A stretch of DNA of 64,000 bases, taken from Pseudomonadota bacterium (GTDB lineage: Bacteria; Pseudomonadota; Gammaproteobacteria; Steroidobacterales; JBCBZW01). Of the stretch, positions 1-9,858 are shown one piece after another; position 1 is the first letter of the stretch; every line of letters begins with the position of its first letter. The translations under genes were made by a program, and so were the position numbers. The notes beneath the pieces were generated by a model that saw only the letters and a program-made list of their open reading frames with translations, was not told the origin of the DNA and made no database searches. Location of the stretch: positions 195,338 through 259,337 of the forward strand of contig JBCCWS010000001.1 in NCBI GenBank assembly GCA_039193195.1, in the 5' to 3' direction.

Positions 1-449
1 TTTTCACCGAGCGCTTCGACGCGGCTCACGAGCAGCTGCGAGTGTTCGGCCGCGAAGAGTGGACCTCACCGGTGGCGAGCGGATCCGGTGCCCCGCGCGA
101 CATGGTGATCTGTCCATGCAGCATGGCCACCGTAGGGGTGATCGCCGCGGGCGCGGGGCGTGAGCTCATCGAGCGCGCGGCCGATGTGGTGATTAAGGAG
201 CGGGGGCGGTTGATCGTGGTGCCCCGGGAGACCCCCTTCTCTGTGATCCACCTGGAGAACCTCCTGCGCTTGGCGCAGCTCGGCGTGACGATCTTGCCGC
301 CGAGTCCAGGCTTCTACCACGCGCCGACGACGATGGACGATCTCATCGATTTCGTCGTCGCGCGGATCCTCGATCAGCTCGACGTGCCGCAGGGGCTCAT
401 GCCGCGTTGGGGCTGGGACTCGCACGCGAACAGCGGTGGGGCCACCTAG
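1..449 (+). CDS. ubiX: Flavin prenyltransferase UbiX (partial, 3' end)
   Basis: This is the C-terminal part of UbiX; the 5' end lies outside the window and the reading frame is open from base 3. UbiX attaches a dimethylallyl group to FMN, making the prenylated-FMN cofactor that UbiD-type decarboxylases need in ubiquinone synthesis. Visible family signatures are the [12 protein letters not shown] stretch, the basic [17 protein letters not shown] segment that binds phosphate, and the LPPSPGFYH segment close to the C-terminus. About 149 residues are seen of a usual 190-210. The stop is at 447-449, and hemL converges on it 21 bases away. The sequence begins mid-gene, so nothing can be said about its promoter. 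Confidence 0.93.
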   Translation, partial: FTERFDAAHEQLRVFGREEWTSPVASGSGAPRDMVICPCSMATVGVIAAGAGRELIERAADVVIKERGRLIVVPRETPFSVIHLENLLRLAQLGVTILPPSPGFYHAPTTMDDLIDFVVARILDQLDVPQGLMPRWGWDSHANSGGAT

Positions 450-470
450 TCGCGGACGGATTCGATCCTT

Positions 471-1775
471 CTACGCGGCGATGCGCGCCAGCACCCGGTC
501 GGCAGCGGCGATCGTCTGATCGATGATCTCATCCGTGTGTGCGATCGAGATGAAGCCGGCTTCGTAGGCTGAGGGCGCCAGGTAGACACCCTCTGCCAGC
601 ATGCCGGCGAAGAACTGGTTAAAGCGTTCTAGGTCACAGCCTTGCACGTGTTCGAAGGTGGTCACGGGATTCTGGTCCGTGAAGAAGAACCCGAACATGC
701 CGCCTACGACGTGTCGGCTCATGGGAATGCCGTGGCGCTTGGCCGCGTGGACCATGCCAGCGGTGAGCCGGTCCGCGCGCTGCCCCAGCGTGTCGTGGAA
801 GCCGAGTGTCTGAAGGTGGCGCAGGGTAACGATACCCGCTGCCATCGCTAGTGGGCAGCCCGACAGCGTGCCAGCCTGATACACAGGACCAGTGGGGGAC
901 ACGTGCAGCATTACGTCACGACGCCCGCCGAAGGCCCCCACCGGGGTGCCGCCGCCGATGATCTTGCCGAGCGTGGTCAGATCCGGCGTCACCCCGTACA
1001 CGGCCTGCGCGCCGCCGAGAGCCACTCGGAACCCCGTCATCACCTCATCGAAGATCAGCAGGGCGCCGGAGGCGTCGCAGACCTCACGACAGGCCTCGAG
1101 AAAGCCCGGCACGGGCGGAATGCAGTTCATGTTGCCCGCGATCGGCTCGACGATGATGCACGCGATGCGATCGCCCATGTCAGCGAAGGTCTGACGGACT
1201 TGCTCCGCGTCGTTGTAGCGCAGCGTCACCGTGTGTTCGGCGAGCACGGCCGGTACGCCCGGCGAGGACGGCACGCCGAAGGTCAGGGCGCCGGAGCCCG
1301 CCTTGACCAGAAGGGAATCGCTATGGCCGTGGTAGCAGCCCTCGAACTTCACGATCGTGTCGCGACCGGTGAACCCGCGCGCAAGGCGAATGGCGCTCAT
1401 CGTCGCTTCCGTGCCCGAGCTGTTCATTCGAACAAGCTCAATCGAGGGGACAATCTCGCACACGAGCTTTGCCAGATCTGTCTCCCGCGTGGTCGGCGTG
1501 CCGAAATGCAGCCCGCTGGCAGCGGCTTCCTGAACGGCGCTAACGACCTCTGGGTGAGCGTGGCCAAGGATCATCGGGCCCCATGAACCGATGTAGTCGA
1601 TAAGCTGGCGTCCGCTCTCCGTATGCAGGTAGGGGCCCTCTGCGCGGCGCACGAACTCGGGCGTTCCGCCGACGGCGCCGAAGGCTCGGACCGGCGAGTT
1701 CACGCCGCCGGCGATGTAGTGTTTGGCTTCCTCGAAATGCTGTTCCATCGGTTCGATCTCTGTCTGGGGTCTCAT
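471..1775 (-). CDS. hemL: Glutamate-1-semialdehyde 2,1-aminomutase
   Basis: HemL is a PLP-dependent class III aminotransferase that converts glutamate-1-semialdehyde to 5-aminolevulinate, the tetrapyrrole precursor made by the C5 pathway. The protein has 434 residues, the usual family length. Landmarks are [10 protein letters not shown] near residue 23, the substrate and PLP region around [13 protein letters not shown] (118-130), the FDEVMTGFR motif (242-250) and the Schiff-base lysine K271 in [15 protein letters not shown]. Two starts are possible: the ATG at 1775 ([10 protein letters not shown]) or the ATG nine codons later ([11 protein letters not shown]). It follows thiD and thiE on the same strand, a common gammaproteobacterial order. 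Confidence 0.97.
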   Translation of the reverse strand: MRPQTEIEPMEQHFEEAKHYIAGGVNSPVRAFGAVGGTPEFVRRAEGPYLHTESGRQLIDYIGSWGPMILGHAHPEVVSAVQEAAASGLHFGTPTTRETDLAKLVCEIVPSIELVRMNSSGTEATMSAIRLARGFTGRDTIVKFEGCYHGHSDSLLVKAGSGALTFGVPSSPGVPAVLAEHTVTLRYNDAEQVRQTFADMGDRIACIIVEPIAGNMNCIPPVPGFLEACREVCDASGALLIFDEVMTGFRVALGGAQAVYGVTPDLTTLGKIIGGGTPVGAFGGRRDVMLHVSPTGPVYQAGTLSGCPLAMAAGIVTLRHLQTLGFHDTLGQRADRLTAGMVHAAKRHGIPMSRHVVGGMFGFFFTDQNPVTTFEHVQGCDLERFNQFFAGMLAEGVYLAPSAYEAGFISIAHTDEIIDQTIAAADRVLARIAA

Positions 1776-1816
1776 GGGAGCGATGACCTACGCGATTGCG
1801 CGGACCCACCGATCGC

Positions 1817-2437
1817 TCAAAACAGGGCTTGGTAGGCGCTCGCGGTCGCCTTCACGTCGGGGCACGAAAAAAGCCCGCTGATAACGGCGATAGCGTGCGC
1901 ACCGGCGTCTACTAGGGGGGCGCCGTTCTCCGGCGTAATGCCGCCGATCGCTACCACGGGCAAGGAGCTGCGGCCGACGGCTTCGCCGAGCAGGCCAACG
2001 CCGACGCGAACCGCGTCCGGCTTGGTCCGCGAGTGGAAGAAGGAGCCGAGTGCGACGTAGGAAGCGTCTGCGCGCTCAGCGCGCAGGACCCGATCCAGTT
2101 CGTCGTAGCAGCTCACGCCGATGATCGCATGGTTGCCGAGGAGCTGGCGGGCGTGGGAGACGCTCATGTCGCGTCGGCCTAGATGTACGCCGTCGGCGCC
2201 GCAGGCGAGGGCCAGCATCGGGTCGTCGTTGACGATGAAGCAGGCATTGAGTTCAGTGCACAGGCCGCGCAGCTGCACGGCGATCTCTCGATCTAAGGCA
2301 TCGACGCTGCTGGCCCGGTACTGCAGGGTGCGGGCACCGCCGTCTAGCGCCTCGCGCGCGAGGTCGACAAGCGTAGCCGAATCGGCGACGTCGTTCGGCG
2401 TGATGGCGTAGAGGCCACGGGGCAAGGACTGGTACAT
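1817..2437 (-). CDS. thiE: Thiamine-phosphate synthase
   Basis: ThiE condenses HMP diphosphate with thiazole phosphate to give thiamine monophosphate. The 206-residue TIM-barrel protein is normal in length. It shows YAITP (10-14), the metal-binding VNDD (69-72), GADGVHLGRRDM (80-91), the phosphate-binding GSFFHSRTK (131-139) and VVAIGGITPENG (161-172). It starts at an ATG only 4 bases after the thiD stop, so the two successive thiamine steps are surely cotranscribed. hemL follows 41 bases downstream on the same strand. Confidence 0.96.
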   Translation of the reverse strand: MYQSLPRGLYAITPNDVADSATLVDLAREALDGGARTLQYRASSVDALDREIAVQLRGLCTELNACFIVNDDPMLALACGADGVHLGRRDMSVSHARQLLGNHAIIGVSCYDELDRVLRAERADASYVALGSFFHSRTKPDAVRVGVGLLGEAVGRSSLPVVAIGGITPENGAPLVDAGAHAIAVISGLFSCPDVKATASAYQALF

Positions 2438-2441
2438 GGTG

Positions 2442-3257
2442 TCACTTTATCATCCGCCCGGGGATGAATTGGCCTCGGCCGGGGGCAATGGCCTGGGAGA
2501 GCGCGGAGGCGGTGTATCGCTGCGCTGCCTCCATCGCTGGGCCGAGTGCCTCGCCCTTCGCGAGTTCGCAGGCAAGCGCGGCCGCGAGGGTGCAGCCGGA
2601 GCCGTGGAAGCGGCCCGGTAGCCGCGGCCAGGTCCACTGCCGCGAGGTGCCGTCGGCGAGGGCGGCGTAGTTGCGAACTACGGGCTGATCCAAGTCTGCA
2701 GCCACATCGGCGCCGGTCACGAGCACAGCGCAGGCGCACTGCCTGGCCAAGGCTGCTGCTTGCGTCTGCGGGTCCGCGCCCTCATCAGAGTCGACCAGGC
2801 GGGCGAGTTCGAAACGGTTGGGCGTGGTGACGGTGGCCTCAGCCAGGATCTCCTCGCGCAAGACCTTCGCCAGAGGGTCGTCGGCGAGGCGACCACCGCC
2901 GCCCGCCTTGAGCACCGGGTCGACCACGGTCGGCACCGCGGACAGGCGCTCGCGAAGGCATCGAACCACGGCGAGTGCGACATCCTCGCTCGGCAGCAGG
3001 CCTATCTTGACTGCGGCCGGTGAGATGTCGTCCAGGAGCACGTGGAGCTGTTCCGTTACCTGAGCGGGTGGCACGGGATGGACGCTCACCACGTCGCGCG
3101 TGTCCTGGGCGGTGATCGAGGTGATCACCGGCAGCGGATGCAGGCCCAAGGCCGAGGCCGCCTGCAGGTCCGCGGCGATGCCGGCGCCGCCGCTCGGATC
3201 GTTGCCGGCGATCACCAGCAAAGGGAGCCGCGCGTTCGCTGGTCGCGCTTCGTTCAT
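2442..3257 (-). CDS. thiD: Hydroxymethylpyrimidine/phosphomethylpyrimidine kinase
   Basis: ThiD phosphorylates HMP and then HMP-P to HMP-PP, the substrate of ThiE. It is a ribokinase-fold enzyme of 271 residues. Motifs seen are GNDPSGGAGI (18-27), VVDPVLKAGGGG (111-122) and the anion-hole motif HGSGCTLAAALA near 218-229. The reading frame is open 51 codons further upstream, but that stretch has no family resemblance; the ATG at 3255-3257 (MNEARPANARLPLLVIAGND) places the conserved start correctly. It is divergent from the rubredoxin gene 96 bases away. I looked for a TPP riboswitch in that gap and saw no THI-box core. Confidence 0.95.
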   Translation of the reverse strand: MNEARPANARLPLLVIAGNDPSGGAGIAADLQAASALGLHPLPVITSITAQDTRDVVSVHPVPPAQVTEQLHVLLDDISPAAVKIGLLPSEDVALAVVRCLRERLSAVPTVVDPVLKAGGGGRLADDPLAKVLREEILAEATVTTPNRFELARLVDSDEGADPQTQAAALARQCACAVLVTGADVAADLDQPVVRNYAALADGTSRQWTWPRLPGRFHGSGCTLAAALACELAKGEALGPAMEAAQRYTASALSQAIAPGRGQFIPGRMIK

Positions 3258-3263
3258 CCGTGT

Positions 3264-3269
3264 GACAAT
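3264..3269 (+). promoter_or_regulatory. Candidate -10 element for rubredoxin
   Basis: GACAAT is followed by GCGCGCCC. The same 14 bases occur at the tkt promoter (9791-9804). No good -35 hexamer is visible 16-18 bases upstream. The implied leader to the rubredoxin ATG is about 80 bases. The call rests on the match to the better tkt promoter. Confidence 0.35.
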
Positions 3270-3353
3270 GCGCGCCCTCGGCGCTGCGAGGGGGTTCGCA
3301 GCGTGAGGCCACGCTCTTCTCGATGACTTTGAACAGGACTGGTAGCGCGATTC

Positions 3354-3518
3354 ATGAAGGCATATATGTGTGTGATCTGCGGGTTTGTCTACAAGGACGC
3401 CGAGGGCCATCCCGAGACGGGCATTACGCCGGGAACCAGTTGGGATGATGTCCCGCTGACCTGGCAGTGTCCTGATTGCGGTGCTACCAAGGAAGACTTC
3501 GAGATGATTGAGATTTGA
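3354..3518 (+). CDS. rubA: Rubredoxin
   Basis: This is a 54-residue mononuclear iron electron carrier. Iron is held by two CxxC-type pairs: C6-V-I-C9 and C39-P-D-C42, with the usual [10 protein letters not shown] after the first pair and [14 protein letters not shown] around the second. It is cytoplasmic and complete, starting at ATG 3354. It stands divergent from thiD; rubredoxin beside thiD/thiE/hemL is a recurrent arrangement in related genomes. Its redox partner is not in the window. The gene ends 52 bases before the convergent TraB/GumN gene. Confidence 0.95.
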   Translation: MKAYMCVICGFVYKDAEGHPETGITPGTSWDDVPLTWQCPDCGATKEDFEMIEI

Positions 3519-3570
3519 TCGAGACCGCCGCGAGCGCGCTTCGTCGCCGCCCGTTGAGCGGTGGCGCCGC

Positions 3571-4482
3571 CTACCAGATCGGCTCGAGGGTCACATCGCT
3601 CTGCTGGCGTAGCAACTGCACCACGCTGTCCTCGCCGAGCAGATGCAGTGACCCGACCACCACCAACTCTACTGGCGGCGACTCTACCATGGCTAGGATG
3701 GGCGCCAGCCAGCGCGCATTGCGCTCTACCACGAGGGCGCGATAGAGCTGAGGCTGATCACTGAGCGAATCCAGTAGCTCTTCGCGCAGCACTTGCGTAT
3801 CAGCCCGGCGCCACGCGCTGATCGTGCGCTCGGTCACATCGCGCAGCTGGCCAAGCTCGGCCAGCGCTTCGCTGAGCATGATGCGCTGAGTTTGGCCCGG
3901 TAGGCTTTCGAACACTGCCAGCTGCTCGCTGATCGTCTCCAGCCCTGCCGTCTCTCGATCGTCTTTGGTGGCTCGCGCGCTCAGCTGCGCCTCCACTCCA
4001 AGGTCGCCACGAAAGCCGAGCTGCTGCAAGTTGAGGTTGATCAGTACGGTTGCCAGAAACCAGGGGTCGAAGCCGTTGACGGCTGTCGGGTCAATGCCCG
4101 CGTCGAGAAGTTGATCGCGAAGCTGCGGGTAGCCCTCGCCGAAGACGACGTCTAGGGTCCGTAGGGGCGCCGCTGCGCCAAACTCCTGCAGCTTGCGCTC
4201 GAGCGTGCCCGCGCCCGCGGATGCCACGTCTAGCTCCATGACCAAGGTGTCAGTGTTGGCGTACGCATCCAGGACTGGCGCCGGGAGGGGGAGGTCCTGC
4301 TCGCGCAACACGTGAATCGAACCTAGCAAGAGCAGGTGGTGCTCGCCGTCACTCACGCGCCATAGAAGTGCCTCGCGCGGTGGGGATGCGGCTGTGTCGG
4401 TGTCCGCGAAGGAGCTGAGCGAGAGCAGTAGGCTAGTTGCTACCGCTCCAAGCATTGCGCGTTTTCGTCGGCGTTGGGTCAT
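3571..4482 (-). CDS. TraB/GumN family protein, exported
   Basis: A 303-residue TraB/GumN (Tiki-like) domain protein. The first 26 or so residues look like a signal peptide (basic MTQRRRKR, hydrophobic LGAVATSLLLSLSSFA), so it is probably periplasmic or an envelope protein. The two family motifs are GSIHVLREQDLP (54-65) and VVVGSLHLLGEDSVV (274-288); in Tiki relatives these carry residues for metal-dependent peptidase activity, but the bacterial function is not established. Its ATG overlaps the cpdA stop (ATGA), which fixes the start and indicates translational coupling. Longer open frames upstream run antisense to nothing known and are ignored. Confidence 0.85.
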   Translation of the reverse strand: MTQRRRKRAMLGAVATSLLLSLSSFADTDTAASPPREALLWRVSDGEHHLLLLGSIHVLREQDLPLPAPVLDAYANTDTLVMELDVASAGAGTLERKLQEFGAAAPLRTLDVVFGEGYPQLRDQLLDAGIDPTAVNGFDPWFLATVLINLNLQQLGFRGDLGVEAQLSARATKDDRETAGLETISEQLAVFESLPGQTQRIMLSEALAELGQLRDVTERTISAWRRADTQVLREELLDSLSDQPQLYRALVVERNARWLAPILAMVESPPVELVVVGSLHLLGEDSVVQLLRQQSDVTLEPIW

Positions 4483-5261
4483 GCGGGGATGGCGCGCAGG
4501 CCTGTGTTGAAGGGTAGCCAGACTACCTCCGTCTCGATCTTTCCGTTCGTGTGTAGGCGCAGGTGGCGGTAGCCGGGCCCGCGTGAGTTGTCGGTGCCGA
4601 ATTCCGCTTTGCGCGGCGCGAACTGCACGCAGGTGGAAGGGGTGCAGAGCAAGTGGGCGCCGCCACGCTGACCGTCGTAGCGCTGGTGGGCATGGCCCCA
4701 CACGACAGCGCGCACGGATTCGGTTTGCTCGACCACCTGCAGGAGAGCGTGCGCATCCTCCAAGCCGATCGAGTCCATCCACGTGCTGCCTAAAGCGATA
4801 GGTGGGTGGTGCAGGGCCAGCAGCTGGTGTCGACCGCTGTCATCCGCCCGCGCCTGCTCTAGTAGCGCCAGCGAAGCCGCCGTGAGGCGACCACCGACCG
4901 CACCGGGTAGATGGCTATCCAACAGGTGAGCGCACCAATGCTCGCCGAGCCAGTGAACACCTTCGGTCACGAATGGGGCGCTAGAGAGCACCTCGCACAG
5001 GGTTTGCGGGTGATCGTGATTTCCGGGTATCGCCAGCACAGGACAGGGGGCGTCAGCAAACACCTCACGGATGTGTTCGTACGCCTCAGGGCTGCCATCG
5101 TCCGCGATGTCGCCGGTGAGCAACAGGGCGCCAGGCGTCGGGTGGCGCAGCAGCGCTCTTCGGTAGACGGCGTCCAGGCTGTCGCGCGTATCGATACCGC
5201 GCAGGCACTCGCCAGCCGTGCGGGTGATGTGCAGATCGGTGAACTGGAGCAGCTCGAACAT
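4479..5261 (-). CDS. cpdA: 3',5'-cyclic-AMP phosphodiesterase (CpdA-like)
   Basis: A calcineurin-like metallophosphoesterase with all five metal-site blocks: TDLH (8-11), GDIADDG (50-56), GNHD (80-83), HHPP (151-154) and GHAH (189-192). Size (260 residues) and motif wording match CpdA/Icc, which hydrolyses cAMP. The start is ambiguous. A GTG at 5312 overlaps the upstream gene's stop (GTGA) and adds 17 residues unlike the family; I chose the ATG at 5261 (MFELLQFTDLH) because CpdA proteins begin just before the TDLH block. Neither start has a clear Shine-Dalgarno sequence. It sits between the YdcF-like gene and the TraB gene in one minus-strand operon. Confidence 0.85.
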   Translation of the reverse strand: MFELLQFTDLHITRTAGECLRGIDTRDSLDAVYRRALLRHPTPGALLLTGDIADDGSPEAYEHIREVFADAPCPVLAIPGNHDHPQTLCEVLSSAPFVTEGVHWLGEHWCAHLLDSHLPGAVGGRLTAASLALLEQARADDSGRHQLLALHHPPIALGSTWMDSIGLEDAHALLQVVEQTESVRAVVWGHAHQRYDGQRGGAHLLCTPSTCVQFAPRKAEFGTDNSRGPGYRHLRLHTNGKIETEVVWLPFNTGLRAIPA

Positions 5262-5308
5262 GCTACGAGCATGGGTGTGGCGAGCGGAGCGGTCAAGCCG
5301 GCTCGGTC

Positions 5309-6118
5309 TCACTGTTTGCGGTCGTTCGTCGTCGAGGGTGCAGGCTTGGGAAACAGCTCACGGGTATCGCCGCGTAAGCGGTACCACAGCAGCCCCACCC
5401 ACTCGTGAGCTGCCCAGTCCAACTGCGTTAGCGATCGAGCAGCCTGCGGCAGGGTGAAACCATCGCTGCCCGTGCGAAAATCTGTGGGGAAGCCAGCCAC
5501 GGGCACCCCAACGGCGCGAAAGACCCCGATCGAGCGCGGCATATGGAAAGCGCTCGTCACCAGCCACCAATCGCAGCCTTTTGCCTCCGGGTTGGCCGCC
5601 ATTAGTCTCGCTACCTCGCGCGCCGCGCCTTGTGTGTTGGTCGAGCGGTCTTCGTAAACAATGTTGCGCTCGGGTAGGGCAGCTTGCAGGAATGACCGTG
5701 CCACCGTGCTCTGAGATGCGCCGTCGCGCCAGCTCCCTGCGCCGCTGTGGATCAGGGTCGCCTCCGGGAAGCGTCGTGCGAGCACTACGAAGGTCGTAAG
5801 CCGATCAGCGAAATCGTTTACGTGTGGTGTGCCGTGTTTCACGCTCAGGGAGACCTGCTCTGCGCCCGCTAGCACCACCAGGCCGCAGGGGGGTGGGGCG
5901 TCGATCGGCGGCGGGGGGAAGCGGCGCTCCAGCGGGCCGATCACCCAGTCGCTCACCGGCGTAAGGGCGCAGACGAGCATCAGGAGTAGGGCGCTCGCGC
6001 CCAGGCGCCGGCCCACGCGGCGCCAGCGAGGGCGCAGGCTGAGCATTGCGCCCAAGGTGAGGCCCCAGAGCATGAGGTGGCTGGGTTGTATCAACCACCA
6101 CAGATCGTAGCGAGTCAT
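5309..6118 (-). CDS. YdcF/ElyC-like DUF218 membrane protein
   Basis: A 269-residue protein with two N-terminal membrane segments (about 10-28 and 38-56), then a DUF218 domain starting at CGLVVLAGAEQ (78-88) and containing VTSAFHMPRSIGVFRAVG. Relatives such as ElyC and SanA act in envelope or peptidoglycan-precursor homeostasis; this specific role is inference. The ATG at 6118 (MTRYDLWWLIQPSHL) was chosen over an upstream GTG (6178), whose 20-residue extension precedes the membrane segment and lies inside a terminator-like hairpin. It is first in the ydcF-like, cpdA, TraB operon. Confidence 0.8.
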   Translation of the reverse strand: MTRYDLWWLIQPSHLMLWGLTLGAMLSLRPRWRRVGRRLGASALLLMLVCALTPVSDWVIGPLERRFPPPPIDAPPPCGLVVLAGAEQVSLSVKHGTPHVNDFADRLTTFVVLARRFPEATLIHSGAGSWRDGASQSTVARSFLQAALPERNIVYEDRSTNTQGAAREVARLMAANPEAKGCDWWLVTSAFHMPRSIGVFRAVGVPVAGFPTDFRTGSDGFTLPQAARSLTQLDWAAHEWVGLLWYRLRGDTRELFPKPAPSTTNDRKQ

Positions 6119-6155
6119 TGGCTTTCGAAATGTTGGGTAGAACGCACCAAACGGC

Positions 6156-6188
6156 GAGGGCCGGAATGCGTCGCGCACCCCGGCCCTC
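6156..6188 (-). terminator. Hairpin downstream of ahcY
   Basis: Perfect 9-bp inverted repeat GAGGGCCGG/CCGGCCCTC with a 15-base loop, placed 36 bases after the ahcY stop and before the next minus-strand gene. There is no strong U-tract, so it may be a weak intrinsic terminator or a 3'-end stabilising hairpin. Confidence 0.5.
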
Positions 6189-6224
6189 GTTCGTCGATCG
6201 GCAGCCGCGCGGGGCGGTCGGCGA

Positions 6225-7640
<1,416 letters not shown>

Positions 7641-7732
7641 GTTGATCTCCGTATTTCGTGTCGTTGTGGTGGCAGCCAAGCGAAGGGGCCTGCGCTGCCC
7701 GTTGTTCGTTGCTCAGGGACGGATCGTTTCGC

Positions 7733-8896
7733 TTAGCCGATGGCGGCGCGCAGGGCGTCGGCCTTGTCGGTCTGCTCCCAGCTGAACTGGGGCTCTTCGC
7801 GGCCGAAGTGGCCGTAGCTCGCCGTTGCCTGGTAGATCGGACGGACCAGGTCGAGGGAGGTGCGGATGCCGTAGGGGGTGAGGTCGAAGTGCTCGCGGAT
7901 TAGCTGCGTGAGCTTCTCGTCCGCCACCTTGCCGGTGCCGAAGGTGTCGACGGTGATCGAGGTGGGCTCAGCCACGCCGATCGCGTAGGACACCTGAATC
8001 TCGCAGCGATCGGCGAGGCCCGCGGCAACCACGTTCTTGGCCACGTAGCGGCAGGCGTAGGCGGCGGAGCGGTCCACCTTCGAAGGATCCTTACCGGAGA
8101 AGGCGCCGCCGCCATGGCGGGCCATGCCGCCGTAGGTGTCGACGATGATCTTGCGCCCGGTGAGGCCGCAGTCGCCTACGGGCCCGCCGATCACGAAGCG
8201 GCCGGTCGGGTTGATGTGGATGTGCTCCGATGGGCAGCCCGCCAGCCACTCGGCAGGCAACACGGGCTTTAGGATCTCCTCCATCACCGCCTCGCGCAGC
8301 TGTTCGGTGGAGACTTCCTCGGCGTGCTGGGTAGAGAGCACGACGGCGTCGAGGCCAACGGGTTTGTCATCCTCGTAACGCAGGGTGACCTGGCTCTTCG
8401 CGTCCGGGCGCAGCCAGGGCAGGGTGCCGTTCTTGCGCACTTCTGCCTGGCGCTTCACCAGGCGGTGGGAGTAGGTGATCGCCGCGGGCATGAGCACGTC
8501 GGTCTCGTTGGTGGCGTAGCCAAACATGAGGCCTTGGTCGCCGGCCCCCTGAGCCTTGTCTTCCTCGCGGTCGACGCCCTGCGCGATGTCCACGGACTGC
8601 TTGCCGATGGCGTTGATCACCGCGCACGTGGCGCCGTCGAAACCCATATCCGAGTGGGAATAACCGATGTCCAGAATCGTCCTGCGGACCAGGTCTTCCA
8701 AGTCGATCCAGGCGTTGGTGGAGATCTCACCGGCCACGATGGCCATACCGGTCTTCACCATGGTCTCGCATGCCACACGGGCCCGGGAGTCTTCCGCCAG
8801 GATGGCATCCAGCACGGCATCAGAGATCTGGTCCGCGATCTTGTCCGGATGGCCTTCCGACACCGACTCGGAAGTGAAAAGGTACGATTTGCTCAT
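7733..8896 (-). CDS. metK: S-adenosylmethionine synthetase
   Basis: Makes SAM from methionine and ATP, releasing phosphate and diphosphate. It has 387 residues, the family's usual length. Signatures are GHPDK (15-19), [12 protein letters not shown] (117-128) and the glycine-rich GGGAFSGKD (262-270). The ATG at 8896 ([17 protein letters not shown]) is the conserved start. A canonical TATAAT lies at 9049-9044, giving a leader of about 140 bases with three hairpins. It is followed by ahcY. Confidence 0.98.
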   Translation of the reverse strand: MSKSYLFTSESVSEGHPDKIADQISDAVLDAILAEDSRARVACETMVKTGMAIVAGEISTNAWIDLEDLVRRTILDIGYSHSDMGFDGATCAVINAIGKQSVDIAQGVDREEDKAQGAGDQGLMFGYATNETDVLMPAAITYSHRLVKRQAEVRKNGTLPWLRPDAKSQVTLRYEDDKPVGLDAVVLSTQHAEEVSTEQLREAVMEEILKPVLPAEWLAGCPSEHIHINPTGRFVIGGPVGDCGLTGRKIIVDTYGGMARHGGGAFSGKDPSKVDRSAAYACRYVAKNVVAAGLADRCEIQVSYAIGVAEPTSITVDTFGTGKVADEKLTQLIREHFDLTPYGIRTSLDLVRPIYQATASYGHFGREEPQFSWEQTDKADALRAAIG

Positions 8897-9040
8897 AATT
8901 GTTCTGTCCCCGTGGGTAAACGAGACGCTCGGGCACCCTCTGGGGGGTGCTTCCTAAGGTGGTGGGCCGGGTTGGAACTGGCCCCTGAAACAGCTTCTGG
9001 AATCAGCTGGATAGGCGGCTTTGCGGCTGCGCAGCGAGCG
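8897..9040 (-). promoter_or_regulatory. Structured 5' leader of metK-ahcY
   Basis: Between the TATAAT and the metK ATG lie three short hairpins: CAGCT/AGCTG (8991-9009), GGGCC/GGCCC (8964-8984) and GCACCC/GGGTGC (8933-8950). The last is centred about 45 bases before the ATG. The layout fits an attenuator or ligand-sensing leader, but it matches no SAM or SAH riboswitch core that I recognise. Confidence 0.4.
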
Positions 9041-9043
9041 CGG

Positions 9044-9072
9044 ATTATACAGCAACTCCGCCGCAGTGCCGA
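9044..9072 (-). promoter_or_regulatory. metK promoter
   Basis: Perfect -10 TATAAT (9049-9044, minus strand) with a 17-base spacer to TCGGCA (9072-9067), four of six matches to TTGACA. The sequence after the -10 is GC-rich (CCGCGCTC), a discriminator type associated with ppGpp-sensitive promoters. Confidence 0.65.
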
Positions 9073-9170
9073 AAAGCCGTCACGCGCCGTCGCATTCTTC
9101 GCCGCGCCCAAGCGCAGGGCGATGCTAGAATTCGACGTCGCCAACATCGCCGTACCGCTAGAGGGGTAGC

Positions 9171-9728
9171 ATGCCCGCCTTGGAATCGCCCGTCTGCGAT
9201 TTCGATTCACCTATTCCAGATTTCTGCCTGCCAGACCCAGCCGGCGCGCTATTTCGGCGCGACGACTGTACCGGTACGCGCGGTCTGTTGGTTATGTTCC
9301 TGTGCAATCACTGCCCCTTCGTGCAGGCAGTCTTGCCGCGCCTGCTGGAGCAGACCAGGGCCCTCGCCGCCCTGGGTGTCGGCACCGTCGCCATCATGCC
9401 CAATGACTTTCGCGCTTACCCCGAAGATGCCCCGACAAAGATGCGGGCCCTGGCCGAGACCATGGATTTCCCCTTCCCCTATCTGGTGGATGAGGGCGGC
9501 GAGGTAGCGAGACGCTTCGGCGCGCTCTGCACGCCCGACTTTTTCGGCTACAACGCCGCCGGACTGCTGCAGTATCGGGGCCGCCTGGACGGCGCACGCA
9601 TGCAGCCGGTCACGCCGGACACGCGCCCGGAGCTTCTCGAGGCCATGAGCGCCGTCGCCAGCACTGGGAGCGGCCCCGTTGAGCAATTCCCCAGCATCGG
9701 CTGTTCCATCAAGTGGGCTACCGCGTAG
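9171..9728 (+). CDS. Thioredoxin-fold (AhpC/TSA-like) protein with CNHC motif
   Basis: A 185-residue redoxin of the family that carries the sequence FLCNHCPFVQAV. The CxxC pair is C45 and C48, and the domain runs from about residue 15 to 160. Proteins with this CNHCPF signature are annotated as thioredoxin-family or peroxiredoxin-like; substrate and partner are unknown. There is no signal peptide, so it is cytoplasmic. It has its own ATG at 9171 and is divergent from metK. The short C-terminal VEQFPSIGCSIKW segment is also typical of the family. Confidence 0.85.
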   Translation: MPALESPVCDFDSPIPDFCLPDPAGALFRRDDCTGTRGLLVMFLCNHCPFVQAVLPRLLEQTRALAALGVGTVAIMPNDFRAYPEDAPTKMRALAETMDFPFPYLVDEGGEVARRFGALCTPDFFGYNAAGLLQYRGRLDGARMQPVTPDTRPELLEAMSAVASTGSGPVEQFPSIGCSIKWATA

Positions 9729-9767
9729 GTGCGCGCGCGCGGTCCTAGCCGTGAGACGTCACTTTGG

Positions 9768-9796
9768 TTGATGGCGCTCCGGGTGCGCGAGACAAT
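9768..9796 (+). promoter_or_regulatory. tkt promoter
   Basis: TTGATG (9768-9773), a 17-base spacer and GACAAT (9791-9796), followed by GCGCGCCC. This is a good sigma-70 promoter for the tkt-gap-pgk-pyk operon with a GC-rich discriminator. The leader to the tkt ATG is about 55 bases. Confidence 0.6.
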
Positions 9797-9858
9797 GCGC
9801 GCCCACCCGATGGATAACCCCGATCGTCCGACGACTAGATCCCCCTAGAGGTTCATGC

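Noticed and set aside
3258-3353. Possible TPP riboswitch upstream of thiD
   Set aside because: The gap is only 96 bases and lacks a recognisable THI-box core.
7641-7732. SAH riboswitch upstream of ahcY
   Set aside because: The conserved SAH-riboswitch core is not visible; only a simple inverted repeat is present.
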